From Pseudomonadota bacterium (GTDB taxonomy: Bacteria; Pseudomonadota; Alphaproteobacteria; Ferrovibrionales; Ferrovibrionaceae), in NCBI GenBank assembly GCA_023434425.1, contig JAEYSS010000052.1, positions 1 through 38,156 of the forward strand: a stretch of DNA of 38,156 nt. Direction: 5' to 3'. The stretch's first letter is position 1, and each line of letters starts with the position of its first letter. A program made the translations under genes and the position numbers. Below the pieces are notes generated by a model. That model had not been told where the DNA came from. It was given only the letters and a program-made list of their open reading frames with translations, and did not search any database. This document shows positions 15,345 to 23,190 of this stretch, in pieces.

Positions 15345-16088
15345 TCAGTTCTCGGACAGAGCCTCCAGCGCCGGGCGATCGATGATCGCCAGGGTGTGGG
15401 AATCCAGCAGACGAATCCAGTTGGCGGTGCGGAAGCGGGTGACAAGCCGGCTGACGGTCTCGATAGTGAGGCCAAGATAGTCGGCGATATCCCCGCGGCT
15501 CATGGGCAGAAACACCTTCAGACTGCCGTCCGAAGCCGGGCTGGCAAAAGACATCAGGAAGCTGGCAAGACGCTCTGCGGCGGTCTTGCGACCGAGCAGC
15601 AACAGCATGCGATCGCTGGCCGCCAGCTGGCGGCAGGCCAGGCGCAGCAATTGCCGGCCGGCGGCCACATCGGAGTCCACAATGGCATCGATGTCACGGC
15701 GCGAGTAGCGGATCAATGTGCAGGGGGTGATGGCTTCAACGCTGCTTTCATTCTCCTCAGCCTCCGACAGGCCGTAGAAGTCGCCTGGTTTCAGGAAGCG
15801 GGCGACATGACGGCGACCGTCGGGGAGAATATGCACCACCCGGAGAATGCCGTCCCGGACCTGGATGATGGAGTCATTGGCGCTGCCGGCTTCGATCACG
15901 GTGCGACCTTTGGCGACCTGCAGGACATGGCCGATGCGCTGCAGGGCGTCGGCCGCGCCATGAGCGGCGATCACGTTACTGCGGGGAGCGGCGGCGCCGA
16001 AATCGCGGACCAGGGCAACAGGGCGGGCTGCGGGCTTAGGCCGCGAATGCCAGGTGGCGGTGGCGATGGAAAGCTGTGCGGCGGTCAT
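15345..16088 (-). CDS. Crp/Fnr-family regulator of the FixK type
   Basis: A 247-residue activator. A cyclic-nucleotide-binding-like domain spans about 45-160 and a Crp-type winged helix 165-240. The recognition helix TIETVSRLVTRF has E210, S213 and R214, the residues with which FNR/FixK proteins read TTGA half-sites. FNR's N-terminal cluster cysteines are absent; the only cysteines are C123 and C152, so it is unlikely to sense oxygen through an iron-sulfur cluster. This fits control of its synthesis by FixLJ. The start at 16088 has a GGGGGAG sequence upstream. Seven matching boxes in the window flank genes on both sides, so it is the likely regulator of the whole island. FixK, DNR or ANR-type naming cannot be settled from sequence alone. 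Confidence 0.88.
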   Translation of the reverse strand: MTAAQLSIATATWHSRPKPAARPVALVRDFGAAAPRSNVIAAHGAADALQRIGHVLQVAKGRTVIEAGSANDSIIQVRDGILRVVHILPDGRRHVARFLKPGDFYGLSEAEENESSVEAITPCTLIRYSRRDIDAIVDSDVAAGRQLLRLACRQLAASDRMLLLLGRKTAAERLASFLMSFASPASDGSLKVFLPMSRGDIADYLGLTIETVSRLVTRFRTANWIRLLDSHTLAIIDRPALEALSEN

Positions 16089-16159
16089 TTTTAATCTCCC
16101 CCAGAGGTGATGGGCCAGAGAAATACCTGCCTTTCGCACGGTCGGATATTTGGGTCTTG

Positions 16160-16181
16160 TACCTAAGGGGTAATACCTAGG
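16160..16181 (-). promoter_or_regulatory. Palindromic site upstream of the crp-family gene; candidate FixJ target
   Basis: TACCTAAGGGGTA (16160-16172) is an inverted repeat with TACC/GGTA arms, followed after one base by TACCTAGG (16174-16181), a repeated half-site. It lies about 80 bases upstream of the crp-family start, where a response regulator of the NarL/FixJ DNA-binding family could activate transcription. I cannot match it to a proven FixJ consensus. Confidence 0.45.
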
Positions 16182-16220
16182 CCTCGGCTTCGACCCTCGC
16201 GTAGTCGTAAGCAGGCTTTT

Positions 16221-16262
16221 TTGATCTGGATTAAGGCGAGTGGGCCCGACCCGCCCTAACGT
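16221..16262 (+). promoter_or_regulatory. FixK/FNR-type promoter of hsp20
   Basis: TTGATCTGGATTAA at 16221-16234 has one mismatch to TTGA-N6-TCAA. TAACGT at 16257-16262 starts 29.5 bases from the box centre, at the class II spacing. Transcription would start near 16269 and give a 27-base leader with AAAGGAGG. Confidence 0.6.
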
Positions 16263-16270
16263 GATCACGT
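16259..16270. promoter_or_regulatory. 12-bp perfect palindrome over the predicted hsp20 start site
   Basis: ACGTGATCACGT is a perfect palindrome that overlaps the inferred -10 and start of transcription. A repressor bound here would block the FixK-type promoter. It could be chance. Confidence 0.3.
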
Positions 16271-16295
16271 CCATATTCTACAAAGGAGGATGACT

Positions 16296-16751
16296 ATGGC
16301 AAACAAGGCGCTGACCCCGGCCCATGCGCATCCCCTGGCCAGTCTTCACCAGGAGGTCGACAAGCTTTTCGGCAACTTCTTCAGCGACTTCAGCTTCCCG
16401 TATTTCCGCTCCGGCCAGCTCGTGCCGAAGGTGGACTTTAAGGATGCCGGCGACAGCTACCAGCTCGACGCCGAACTTCCCGGCGTGCCCGCCAAGGACG
16501 TCGAGGTGTCGATCGTCAACGGTATTCTGACGATGAAGGGTGAGCACAAGGCAGAAAAGGAAGAGAAGGACAAGAATTACCTTCGCGTCGAGCGCTCCTA
16601 TGGTGCCTTCGAGCGCAGCATTGCGCTGCCCGACGACGCCGACGACGCCAAGATCAGTGCCAACAGCAAGGACGGCATTCTCACCATCAGTATTCCGAAG
16701 AAGCCGGGTGCGAAGGCTGAAACCCGCAAGATCGAGGTCAAGGCAGTCTGA
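16296..16751 (+). CDS. Hsp20-family small heat shock protein
   Basis: A 151-residue ATP-independent holdase chaperone. Residues 1-45 are a variable N-terminal region, and an alpha-crystallin domain spans about 45-140 with VPKVDFKDAGDSYQLDAELPG, VSIVNGILTMKGEHKAE and the GILTISIPK motif near the C-terminus. ATG at 16296 was chosen because AAAGGAGG ends six bases before it; the ATG at 16290 overlaps that sequence. It stands alone under its own FixK-type promoter, which suggests induction by low oxygen rather than only by heat; no heat-shock sigma-factor or CIRCE element was seen. Confidence 0.93.
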   Translation: MANKALTPAHAHPLASLHQEVDKLFGNFFSDFSFPYFRSGQLVPKVDFKDAGDSYQLDAELPGVPAKDVEVSIVNGILTMKGEHKAEKEEKDKNYLRVERSYGAFERSIALPDDADDAKISANSKDGILTISIPKKPGAKAETRKIEVKAV

Positions 16752-16757
16752 CCGACA

Positions 16758-16784
16758 CGGGGGGTGCCGTTGCCGCGCCCCCCG
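16758..16784 (+). terminator. Possible hairpin after hsp20
   Basis: CGGGGGG (16758-16764) can pair with CCCCCCG (16778-16784) around a 13-base loop. No T run follows, so this is a weak terminator candidate. Confidence 0.3.
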
Positions 16785-16808
16785 ATCCGGCCTCGACCCG
16801 CTTCCCGT

Positions 16809-16850
16809 TTGACTCACGTCAAGGTCATTGCGCCGGCCCGAGGCCATGCT
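16809..16850 (+). promoter_or_regulatory. FixK-type box upstream of the host-attachment/serine-proteinase pair
   Basis: TTGACTCACGTCAA at 16809-16822 fits TTGA-N6-TCAA perfectly. CATGCT at 16845-16850 occupies the expected -10 place but matches TATAAT at only three positions. Confidence 0.5.
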
Positions 16851-16884
16851 CTGCTGAACGTTTCCCATCGAACCGGTGCTTCCC

Positions 16885-17352
16885 ATGAGACAGAAAATTC
16901 AACCCCTCACATGGATTCTCACAGCAGATGGTCATCATGCGCGGACCTGGGAATGGAAGAATCCAGATGCTCCGCTCGCGCTGGTCGCCGACCTGATCTC
17001 TTCGGCCGAAACAGCTTCAGCCTTCTCGCGTGACCTGAAAAGCGACAAACCGGGGCGCAGTTTTGCCAGTGTGGGGGCGCGGCGCTCCGCCATGGAGCCC
17101 GGTCATGACCCGCACGAGTTCGAAAAAACCAGGTTCGCGGCGAAACTCGCGGACACGCTCGACATCGCCCTGAAGCAGGGTCGATTTCGCCAGTTGATCG
17201 TGATCGCGCCGCCGCGCATGCTGGGCGATCTGCGAGATCATTATTCCAAACAGGTCGGGCAGGCGGTGATCGGCGAGGTCGACAAGGATCTGATGAAGTC
17301 CGACGTATCGGCTCTGCTCTATCACGTGGCCCCGTTCCTCTCGGCGGCATGA
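16885..17352 (+). CDS. Host-attachment-family protein
   Basis: A 155-residue protein of the family named for a protein required for attachment to host cells (related by fold to the eRF1-like/Vms1 group). Typical stretches are WILTADGHHARTWEW at the start, EFEKTRFAAKLADTLDIALKQGRFRQLIVIAPPRMLGDLR in the middle and EVDKDLMK near the end. No signal peptide or membrane helix is present, so it is cytoplasmic and the family name probably misleads. The stop overlaps the next gene by four bases (ATGA), so the two are translationally coupled. ATG at 16885 is preferred over GTG at 16876; neither has a strong ribosome-binding site. Biochemical function is unknown. Confidence 0.85.
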   Translation: MRQKIQPLTWILTADGHHARTWEWKNPDAPLALVADLISSAETASAFSRDLKSDKPGRSFASVGARRSAMEPGHDPHEFEKTRFAAKLADTLDIALKQGRFRQLIVIAPPRMLGDLRDHYSKQVGQAVIGEVDKDLMKSDVSALLYHVAPFLSAA

Positions 17353-18176
17353 CCGTGAGCGATCTGCTGTGGCTGGCTTTTATCGCAATTGCGATGGAGC
17401 CTGTGCTGCGTCAGCGAGTCCTGCTGGTTATGCGTGCGCGGAAGATCGCCCAGTTCCAGGCACGCCGCAAAAGCCGGGTGATCACGCTGGTGCACCGGCA
17501 GGAGACGATGCGACTGCTCGGCTTCCCACTGGTCCGATACATCGATATCGACGACGCGGAAGAGGTTATTCGCGCGATCCAGGAAACCAATCCCTCCACA
17601 CCCATCGATATCGTCCTGCATACACCGGGCGGGATGGTGATTGCGGCCATGCAGATCGCCGATGCGCTGCGGCAGCATCCGGCGCTGGTGACGGCTTTTG
17701 TGCCGCATCTGGCGCTTTCAGGCGGAACCCTGATCGCGCTCGCTGCCGACAGGATCGTGATGTCACCGCATGCCATGCTCGGCCCGATCGATCCCCAGAT
17801 CGACGGCCTGCCGGCAGTTTCGCTGGCGCGGGTGTTACGTGACAAGCCGCTCGCCCGGGTCGATGACCGGACCATCATCCTGGCAGATATCGGCGAAAAG
17901 GCGATCCGGCAGCTTCGCGAGGGTGCGACCCGCATGCTGACCGCCCATATGGATGCGGGCGAGGCCGCGGCGCTTGCTGACCAGCTGTGCAGCGGGCGCT
18001 GGACGCATGACTACCCGATTTCCGCGACCGAGGCGCAGGCCCTCGGCCTGCCGGTCGAACTGACTCTGCCGGCTGAGGTGGGCGACTTGATGCGGCTCTA
18101 TCCGCAGCCTGTCCGCACCACCCCCACGGTGGAATACGGGCCGGTGCCGCCGCTACCACGCAACGGAAAGCGCTGA
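17349..18176 (+). CDS. ClpP/SppA-fold serine proteinase (serine dehydrogenase proteinase family)
   Basis: A 275-residue membrane-anchored protein. One N-terminal hydrophobic segment (about 5-28) is followed by a basic stretch and a ClpP/crotonase-fold domain. The oxyanion loop HTPGG (91-95) and nucleophile S124 in LALSGGTLIALAADRI are visible; AMLGPIDPQI follows as in the serine dehydrogenase proteinase and SppA families. A serine-lysine dyad is expected in this group but the Lys is not assigned here. It is coupled to the host-attachment-family gene. Membrane-bound protein quality control is a reasonable guess; its substrate is unknown. It converges on ackA with a gap of four bases. Confidence 0.85.
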   Translation: MTVSDLLWLAFIAIAMEPVLRQRVLLVMRARKIAQFQARRKSRVITLVHRQETMRLLGFPLVRYIDIDDAEEVIRAIQETNPSTPIDIVLHTPGGMVIAAMQIADALRQHPALVTAFVPHLALSGGTLIALAADRIVMSPHAMLGPIDPQIDGLPAVSLARVLRDKPLARVDDRTIILADIGEKAIRQLREGATRMLTAHMDAGEAAALADQLCSGRWTHDYPISATEAQALGLPVELTLPAEVGDLMRLYPQPVRTTPTVEYGPVPPLPRNGKR

Positions 18177-18180
18177 CGCC

Positions 18181-19344
18181 TCACGGCCACAGCAGGCTGC
18201 AGGCCTGCCGGGCGATCACCGCTTCTTCATCGGTTGGAATGACCAGGCAGGCAACCCGGCTGGCGGAACCGGAAATGCGGAATGCGTTTCCGGTATTTGC
18301 CACCGGGTCGAGCTCGACACCCAGCCATGCCAGATGCGCGCAAATTCGGGTGCGGATCTCTGGCATATGTTCGCCGATGCCGGCGGTGAAAACGACACCG
18401 TCGAGTCCGCCGAGCGCGGTCGCCTGCGATGTTATCTCACGGGCAACGCTGAGGCAGAAGATTTCAACCGCCTCGCGTGCCTCCGGCAGAACGCTGCTCG
18501 CCAGGTCGCGCATGTCACTGCTGAAACCGGACAGGCCCAGCAAGCCGGAGCGGCGGTAAAGAATATCCTCGACCTCCGACAACGGCCTGCCATCCGTCTT
18601 CATCATATACAGGAGAACGCCCGGATCGAGGCGACCACTGCGTGTCGCCATCGGTATCCCGTCGAGCGTCGAGAATCCCATGCTGCAATCCCGGCTCTGT
18701 CCGTCATGCAGCGCACAGACACTCGCTCCGCTGCCGAGATGCGCGGCCACCACCCTGCCGCGCGCCAGATCCGCTGCGCGCTGCCGCAGAGTGCCCGCAA
18801 TATAGTCGTAGGACAGGCCATGGAAGCCGTATCGCCGGATTCCTGCATCGTGCAGGGCTCTGGGCAGGGCCATGCGACGGGCCAGCGGCGACTGCGTTTG
18901 ATGGAAGGCGGTGTCAAACGACGCGGTCTGCGGCAGCTCCGGATGCAGATCGCGCAGTGCCGACAGGATCATCAGGCTGCGCGGCTGATGCAGGGGCGCC
19001 AGCGACACGAGCCCTGCTATATCGGCAAGCACGCCGTCATTGATCAGCACCGGTCCGCGAAACCTGTCGCCGCCATGCACGATACGGTGCCCCACCGCAT
19101 CAATACGCCCGATATCTGCGGCTTTGCATAACAGGCCGATAATCTCCGGCAGTGCCCTTGCGAGATCGCCATGAGAAATATCATGCACGCTCTGCCCGCC
19201 TGGTGCGTCGATGTGAAGCCGGCCGGGCAGGCTGCCGTCGATGGCGCCTTTGCAGCGCTGTTCAGGGCGACCGTCCGTATAGGCGTAAATGCCCAGCTTC
19301 AGGCCTGAAGAGCCTGGATTCACCGTCATCACATGGCTGATCAC
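18181..19344 (-). CDS. ackA: Acetate kinase
   Basis: A 387-residue ASKHA-fold kinase that interconverts acetyl phosphate plus ADP with acetate plus ATP. Visible motifs are the N-terminal VNPGSSGLKL (N9), GHRIVHGG with R87, FHGLSYDYI, HLGSGASVCAL, the MGFSTLDGIPMATRSGRLDPG stretch and C-terminal FTAGIGEHMPEIR. I chose GTG at 19344 because GGAGG lies six bases upstream; the ATG at 19350 directly abuts that sequence, and ATG at 19329 would remove the residues before the first strand. It follows phosphoketolase in one operon, where it would cash the acetyl phosphate for ATP. Confidence 0.93.
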   Translation of the reverse strand: MISHVMTVNPGSSGLKLGIYAYTDGRPEQRCKGAIDGSLPGRLHIDAPGGQSVHDISHGDLARALPEIIGLLCKAADIGRIDAVGHRIVHGGDRFRGPVLINDGVLADIAGLVSLAPLHQPRSLMILSALRDLHPELPQTASFDTAFHQTQSPLARRMALPRALHDAGIRRYGFHGLSYDYIAGTLRQRAADLARGRVVAAHLGSGASVCALHDGQSRDCSMGFSTLDGIPMATRSGRLDPGVLLYMMKTDGRPLSEVEDILYRRSGLLGLSGFSSDMRDLASSVLPEAREAVEIFCLSVAREITSQATALGGLDGVVFTAGIGEHMPEIRTRICAHLAWLGVELDPVANTGNAFRISGSASRVACLVIPTDEEAVIARQACSLLWP

Positions 19345-19358
19345 GGGCATCCTCCGGA

Positions 19359-21710
19359 TCAGCCGGCCCAGCGCCAGCCGGTGATCTCCGGCATGTCGTG
19401 GCCGTGGATGCCGATATAGCCGTTGTGGCTGTGCAGCCGATCGGTCATCTCCTGCCGCAACGCCCGCCCCGACTGGTCGGTCAGATCGAGATGTCTGATC
19501 GCCGCCAGCACGAGATGGAAACGGTCGAGCCGATTGAGGACGGTCATGTCGAAGGGCGTGGTTGTCGTGCCCTGCTCGCAATAGCCGTGAACATGGAAAT
19601 TGCTGTGATTGCGGCGGCGGTAAATCAGGCGATGGATCAGGCTCGGGTAGCCGTGGAAAGCGAAGATCACGGGGCGGTCGGCCGTGAACAGTGCGTCAAA
19701 GGCGGCATCGTCCAGACCATGCGGGTGCCGGTCAGGCGTCTGCAGGCGCATCAGATCCACCACATTCACCACCCTGATCGCCATGTCGGGCATGTGCTGG
19801 CGAAGAATGGCGGCAGCGGCCAGCGTTTCGATCGTCGGCACATCGCCGGCGCAGGCGAGCACGATATCCGGCGTGCGATGACGGGCATTGCCGGCCCATG
19901 CCCACTCGCCGAGGCCGGCGCTGCAGTGGCGGCTGGCCGATGCCGCATCCAGCCATTGCGGCTGGCGATGCTTGCCGGCGACGATCACGTTGATGCGATT
20001 GCGGCTCTGCAGGCAGTGATCGGCGACTGCCAGCAGGGTGTTCGCGTCCGGCGGCAGATAGATGCGCACCACATCCGGATCCTTGTTCGCCACGAGATCG
20101 AGGAAGCCCGGATCCTGATGGCTGAATCCGTTGTGATCCTGGCGCCAGACATGGGAACTCAGCAGATAGTTCAGCGATGCCACCGGTTTTCGCCAAGTCA
20201 CTTCGCGGCAGGTCTGCAGCCACTTGGCATGCTGGTTGAACATGGAATCGGCCACATGGACAAAGGCTTCGTAGGTGGCGAACAGACCGTGCCGGCCGGT
20301 GAGCAGATAGCCTTCGAGCCAGCCCTGACAGGTCTGCTCGCTGAGGATCTCCATGACGCGGCCGTCCGGTGCCAGATGATCGTCACCAGCCTGCCGCTGC
20401 GCCAGCCAGCTGCGTTCGGTCGTCTCAAAAACCGCGTCCAGATGGTTTGAGGCGGCTTCGTCCGGCGAGAAAAGGCGAAAGTTGCCCGCTTCGGCATTCA
20501 GCTGGAACACGTCCCGCAGGTACAGGCCAAGCTGGCGCGTGGCCTCTGCCATCGCCTGACCGGGCTGCGGAACTTCGATGGCATACGTATGTGGGTCCGG
20601 CAGCCTGAGATTGATCAGCAACTGGCCGCCATTGCCTTCTGCGGTTGCGCTCAGGCGCCGCTCAGGGCGCGGCAGGCTTTGCGCAAGCCAGGCGCCGGGC
20701 CGGCCGTCGGCATCGAACAGCCGCTCCGGTCCATAGGTCAGCATCCATTGTTCCAATTGGATGCGATGGTGACCGTTGTCGCGCGGGCTGGGAATCGGAA
20801 CCTGATGCGCCCGCCAGGTGCCGGTATTCTGTTTGCCATCGACAGATGCAGGCCCGGTCCAGCCCTTCGGGCTGCGCAGCACGAGCATGGGCCACCGGGG
20901 ACACGGGGTGACGCCGTGCCGGCGGGCCCGGTCCTGAATGTCCCGGATCTTGCCGTAGACCGTCTCCAGGGCTTCCGCCATTGCGGCATGCATCGCCGCA
21001 GGTTCCTCGCCAGCAACCACATGCGGGTCATAGCCATAGCCCCTCAGCAGGTGGTCGAGATCGTCGTCGGCCAACCTGGCCAGAATGGTCGGATTGGCGA
21101 TCTTGTAACCGTTGAGATGAAGAATCGGCAGCACGGCGCCGTCACGCGCCGGATTGAGAAACTTGTTGGAATGCCACGATGCGGCCAGCGGTCCGGTCTC
21201 TGCCTCTCCATCGCCGATGGTGCATGCGACGATGAGGTCCGGCCGGTCCAGCGCGGCACCATAGGCATGCGACAGGGCATACCCCAGTTCGCCGCCCTCG
21301 TGGATCGAGCCGGGAGTCTGCGGTGACGCGTGGCTTGGCACGCCATGGGGAAAGGAGAACTGGCGGAAGAAGCGAGCCATGCCGGCCGCGTCCTGCGTTA
21401 TATCGGGGTAGGCTTCCGAATAGGTACCATCCAGCCAGGCACTGGCAAGAACCGCCGGCGCGCCGTGGCCAGGCCCCACGACCTGCAGGATTCGCGCATC
21501 CTGCAGCCTGACCAGCCGGTTCAGATGCGCGGATATGAAGTTGAGCCCCGGCGCGGTACCCCAGTGGCCGAGCGGGCGCGGCTTTATATGCTCGGGCCGG
21601 AGCGGTTCCCGCAGCAGCGGATTGTCCATCAGATAGATCTGCCCGATGGACAGGTAGTTTGCTGCGCGCCAGTACATGTCGCAGACAGAGAGATCGTCGC
21701 TTGTGGCCAT
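19359..21710 (-). CDS. xfp: Phosphoketolase (xylulose 5-phosphate/fructose 6-phosphate)
   Basis: A 783-residue thiamine-diphosphate enzyme that splits xylulose 5-phosphate, and often fructose 6-phosphate, with phosphate into acetyl phosphate and glyceraldehyde 3-phosphate or erythrose 4-phosphate. Family stretches include YWRAANYLSIGQIYL, GHWGTAPGLNF, GPGHGAPA, TPGSIHEGGELGYALSHAYG, thiamine motif GDGEAETGP, and ending EITGWRW. Length agrees with bacterial phosphoketolases. ATG at 21710 was chosen: GGAG at nine bases upstream and an N-terminus that matches the family; upstream in-frame ATGs exist at 21725, 21746 and 21779. The last one lies inside the FixK-type box. It heads the operon with ackA. 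Confidence 0.93.
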   Translation of the reverse strand: MATSDDLSVCDMYWRAANYLSIGQIYLMDNPLLREPLRPEHIKPRPLGHWGTAPGLNFISAHLNRLVRLQDARILQVVGPGHGAPAVLASAWLDGTYSEAYPDITQDAAGMARFFRQFSFPHGVPSHASPQTPGSIHEGGELGYALSHAYGAALDRPDLIVACTIGDGEAETGPLAASWHSNKFLNPARDGAVLPILHLNGYKIANPTILARLADDDLDHLLRGYGYDPHVVAGEEPAAMHAAMAEALETVYGKIRDIQDRARRHGVTPCPRWPMLVLRSPKGWTGPASVDGKQNTGTWRAHQVPIPSPRDNGHHRIQLEQWMLTYGPERLFDADGRPGAWLAQSLPRPERRLSATAEGNGGQLLINLRLPDPHTYAIEVPQPGQAMAEATRQLGLYLRDVFQLNAEAGNFRLFSPDEAASNHLDAVFETTERSWLAQRQAGDDHLAPDGRVMEILSEQTCQGWLEGYLLTGRHGLFATYEAFVHVADSMFNQHAKWLQTCREVTWRKPVASLNYLLSSHVWRQDHNGFSHQDPGFLDLVANKDPDVVRIYLPPDANTLLAVADHCLQSRNRINVIVAGKHRQPQWLDAASASRHCSAGLGEWAWAGNARHRTPDIVLACAGDVPTIETLAAAAILRQHMPDMAIRVVNVVDLMRLQTPDRHPHGLDDAAFDALFTADRPVIFAFHGYPSLIHRLIYRRRNHSNFHVHGYCEQGTTTTPFDMTVLNRLDRFHLVLAAIRHLDLTDQSGRALRQEMTDRLHSHNGYIGIHGHDMPEITGWRWAG

Positions 21711-21737
21711 TGCACCGGTCTCCATCGCCCTGCTGCG

Positions 21738-21779
21738 ATCTTCCATGGCATGTGGATGCAAAGCGTTGATCCCGGTCAA
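21738..21779 (-). promoter_or_regulatory. FixK-type box between phosphoketolase and beta-glucosidase operons
   Basis: TTGATCCCGGTCAA at 21766-21779 fits TTGA-N6-TCAA perfectly. Leftward, GAAGAT (21743-21738) occupies the expected -10 place, three of six matches. Rightward, no good -10 lies near 21802. The box may serve one or both divergent operons. Confidence 0.55.
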
Positions 21780-21840
21780 TGTTTTGCCGGCCTTTTATGC
21801 CCAGATAGCAGGAAATGCGATCTGTCCGCCGGAGCCAGGT

Positions 21841-23190
21841 ATGACCTCTTCTGCATCACTGCAGCCCTCGCCGTTGCGCAGGGACTTTGTCTGGGGCGTG
21901 TCAACCTCCAGCTATCAGATCGAGGGTGCTGCCGCCGCGGACGGACGCGGTCCCAGCATCTGGGATGTATTCTCCCATCAGTCGGGCCGCATCGCCAACG
22001 GCGATACCGGCGACGTAGCCTGCGATCACTATCATCGCTGGGCTGAGGATATCGCGCTGATGCGGGATATCGGTGTAAAGGCCTACCGGTTCTCGACAGC
22101 ATGGTCCCGCATTCTGCCGACGGGCCGCGGCAGACCGAACGAGGCTGGCCTGGCTTTCTACGACAGGCTGATTGACGGGTTGCTGGAAGCCGGTATCGAG
22201 CCGTGGCTTTGCCTGTATCACTGGGATTTGCCGCAGGGCTTGCATGAGCGTGGCGGCTGGGCCAGCCGCGACATGGCAGGCTGGTATGGCGACTACGCCA
22301 CGCTGATTGCCCGCCGCTACGGCGACCGCGTCAAGCGTTTCGCCACCTTCAACGAGCCATCCGTCTTCGCGCTGTTCGGTTATCTGTTTGGCTGGCAGGC
22401 GCCGGGGATTCAGGATGCCCAAGCCTATATGAAGGCAGCGCATCATGTGAATCTCGCACATGGTCGCGCGGTCGATGTGCTTCGAGCGACGGTGCAGAAT
22501 GCGTCCGTCGGAATTATCCACAACCGGCAACCCTGCCTCCCGAGCCACGAAACGGCAGAAGATCGGGCCGCGGCGAATTCGCTCGATGTCTGCTGGAACC
22601 GGCTGTTCCCCGACCCGCAATTGCGCGGTTTCTATCCGGACGGCGTTCAGGGTCTTGTTGACCCCTATGTCCTGCCGGGCGACATGGCCGCCATCTGCCG
22701 CCCGATCGACTGGTTCGGCCTCAACCACTATTCGCCGATCTTCGCGCGCGCTGACGCCCGCGCGCCTTTCGGTTTTGCCTGGGCGGATCCACCGAAAAAC
22801 ACCGGATCGCTGACCCAGGTCGGCTGGCAGGTGCGGCCGGATGCCTTCAAGGCCGTTCTGCTCGATTTACACAACATCTACAAGCTGCCGATCTATGTAC
22901 TGGAAAACGGCTGCGGCAGCTTCGAGCAGGCCGATGAGTCCGGCAATGTCGACGATCGCGACCGGATCGATTTCCTGATCCGCTACACCGCCGCCATGCG
23001 CGAAGCCATCGCCGAAGGCGCCGATGTGCGTGGCTATTTTGTATGGTCCCTGCTGGACAATTTCGAATGGGGCGCAGGATACAGTCAGCGTTTCGGTCTG
23101 GTGCATGTCGATTACAAGACACAGAAGCGCACGCCAAAGGCATCGGCACGCTGGTACCGTCAGCTGATCAGGAAGGCAGGTGAGGCATGA
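21841..23190 (+). CDS. GH1-family beta-glucosidase
   Basis: A 449-residue cytoplasmic glycoside hydrolase of family 1 that should release glucose (or a related sugar) from beta-linked disaccharides. Acid/base E172 is in TFNEPS and nucleophile E355 in YVLENGCGS. Other family marks are FVWGVSTSSYQIEGA, YRFSTAWSRILPTG, YHWDLPQ and the C-terminal SLLDNFEWGAGYSQRFGLVHVDY. No signal peptide is present. The ATG at 21841 follows GGAG by six bases. Its stop overlaps the glucokinase start by four bases, which points to glucose as the product. Substrate specificity within the family cannot be read from sequence here. Confidence 0.93.
   Translation: MTSSASLQPSPLRRDFVWGVSTSSYQIEGAAAADGRGPSIWDVFSHQSGRIANGDTGDVACDHYHRWAEDIALMRDIGVKAYRFSTAWSRILPTGRGRPNEAGLAFYDRLIDGLLEAGIEPWLCLYHWDLPQGLHERGGWASRDMAGWYGDYATLIARRYGDRVKRFATFNEPSVFALFGYLFGWQAPGIQDAQAYMKAAHHVNLAHGRAVDVLRATVQNASVGIIHNRQPCLPSHETAEDRAAANSLDVCWNRLFPDPQLRGFYPDGVQGLVDPYVLPGDMAAICRPIDWFGLNHYSPIFARADARAPFGFAWADPPKNTGSLTQVGWQVRPDAFKAVLLDLHNIYKLPIYVLENGCGSFEQADESGNVDDRDRIDFLIRYTAAMREAIAEGADVRGYFVWSLLDNFEWGAGYSQRFGLVHVDYKTQKRTPKASARWYRQLIRKAGEA

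Noticed and set aside
15345..16088. True FNR with a 4Fe-4S cluster
   Set aside because: Only C123 and C152 are present; the N-terminal cysteine set is missing.
21711..21779. Longer phosphoketolase starting at 21779
   Set aside because: The extra residues lack similarity and the start would lie within the FixK-type box; ATG at 21710 matches the family.
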